Below, piece after piece: positions 63,262 through 64,000 of a DNA stretch of 64,000 nucleotides; the stretch's first letter is position 1, and the number at the start of each line of letters is the position of its first letter. This DNA comes from JACCTU01 sp963700495 (GTDB lineage Bacteria; Actinomycetota; Thermoleophilia; Gaiellales; Gaiellaceae): positions 1-64,000 of the forward strand of contig CAVOXT010000002.1 in assembly GCA_963700495.1 (NCBI GenBank). The letters run 5' to 3'. Below the pieces are notes generated by a model, which saw nothing but the letters and a program-made list of their open reading frames with translations, ran no database searches and was not told the origin of the DNA. The position numbers were made by a program, and so were the translations under genes.

Positions 63262-64000
63262 CGCCGCGCCGCACGCCGCGGACGCACAGAACGTCGAGCG
63301 CGCCGTCGACGGTGACGCGCAACTCGGGCTCGACGCCGGGGAAGCCGCTGCACGGCTCGCTCGCGACGGCCCGAACCTGATCGCGCGGGCAGAGCGGCCG
63401 CCGTACCTGGAGCTGCTCGCGCGTCAGTTCAAGGACCCGCTCGTGCTCCTGCTCGTCGCTGCGGCTGCGGTCTCCGGAGCGATCGGCAAGCCGCTCGAGG
63501 CGGCCGCCATCATCGCGATCGTCGTCCTCAACGCGGCTCTGGGGTTTTGGCAGGAGGCAGGCGCACACCGCGCGGTGCTCGCGCTACGCGACAGCTTCCG
63601 GCAGACCGCCCGTGCCGTCCGCGACGGACGGGAGATCGTGATTCCCGCCGAGGAGCTGGTTGTCGGTGATCTGCTCGCGCTCCGCGAGGGAGACAGCGTT
63701 CCCGCGGACGCGCGGGTCGTCGCCGCCGTCGGCCTCGACGTCGACGAGTCGGCGCTGACGGGCGAGTCGCATCCGGTCGAGAAGGTGGTCGCAGGCGTGC
63801 CGCTCGACGCGCCGCTGGGCGATCGGTTTTCGATGGTGCACGCCGGGACGGCCGTCGTTCGAGGGCACGGCCGGGCGCTCGTCGTCGCGACCGGATCGAG
63901 CACGGAGCTGGGCCGGATCGCGCTGCTCGCCGAACGCGCCCGCCGCCCGACGACGCCGCTGCAGCGGCGCACGGCAACGCTCGCCCGGGCGCTCGCCATC
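63260..64000 (+). CDS. P-type cation-transporting ATPase, N-terminal part (cut by window end)
   Basis: The frame reads NVERAVDGDAQLGLDAGEAA, then LLARQFKDPLVLLLVAAAAV, then the actuator loop LDVDESALTGESHPVEKVVA and VHAGTAVVRGHGRALVVATG. These match calcium/PMR-type P-ATPases. The phosphorylation site lies beyond the window. No ATG, GTG or TTG is in frame at the N-terminus. A CTG at 63258 overlapping the Usp stop is one frame away, so a start there would need one base change. It repeats the Usp-ATPase pairing seen at 47.8-50.6 kb. Confidence 0.8.

Overview
The window reads as chromosomal DNA of a very G+C-rich actinobacterium. The short gaps, chains of genes overlapping by the four bases NTGA, many GTG and TTG starts, a VKOR/DsbA pair and a GAF-type sensor kinase fit the Thermoleophilia (Gaiellales or Solirubrobacterales type). 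That placement is an inference from gene content and codon use. No rRNA, tRNA, CRISPR, phage or insertion sequence was seen, and no gene-free stretch exceeds 300 bases.

Region 1 (1-4.5 kb) is amino-acid metabolism: the 3' end of a LeuB/isocitrate dehydrogenase-type gene, a zinc-ribbon mini-protein, pheA, leuDC and an aminotransferase. Region 2 (4.4-21 kb) is an aromatic-acid island. One coupled minus-strand operon encodes an aryl-aldehyde dehydrogenase, a two-subunit CoA-transferase, PcaH, PcaG, PcaB, PcaD, PcaC, PobA and an MFS carrier. An IclR regulator and an ABC importer (two permeases, ATPase, binding protein) diverge from it. Beyond a strong hairpin lie a benzoylformate decarboxylase coupled to a MetE-like methyltransferase. 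Together these could carry (4-hydroxy)benzoylformate through aldehyde, 4-hydroxybenzoate and protocatechuate to 3-oxoadipyl-CoA. No thiolase for the last step is in the window. Region 3 (21-25 kb) handles sugars: SDR, aldose epimerase, GH4 glycosidase and a BadF-type sugar kinase.

Region 4 (25-64 kb) resembles a dormancy or low-oxygen programme, like the DosR regulon of mycobacteria but with different genes. It holds a NirK-like copper enzyme with DsbA and VKOR, a GAF-GAF histidine kinase and NarL/LuxR regulator, CBS-domain proteins, an OsmC protein, three universal stress proteins, phosphoketolase, acetate kinase, a GNAT/NDP-forming acyl-CoA synthetase, malic enzyme, formate-tetrahydrofolate ligase, alcohol and aldehyde dehydrogenases, lipid-modifying membrane proteins, two P-type ATPases, a cyclic 2,3-diphosphoglycerate synthetase with two small proteins, a MacB-like exporter and a HAD-GH65 phosphorylase. 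A short inverted repeat, TGCGG-N5-CCGCA or close to it, recurs in four promoter regions here and may be the regulator's binding site.

Many genes between 1 and 37.3 kb are broken into two or more frames although the proteins are well conserved. At every junction resolved base by base one surplus base is present, and no such break was found between 37.4 and 63.2 kb. I treat these as probable sequence errors and annotate the genes across the breaks.
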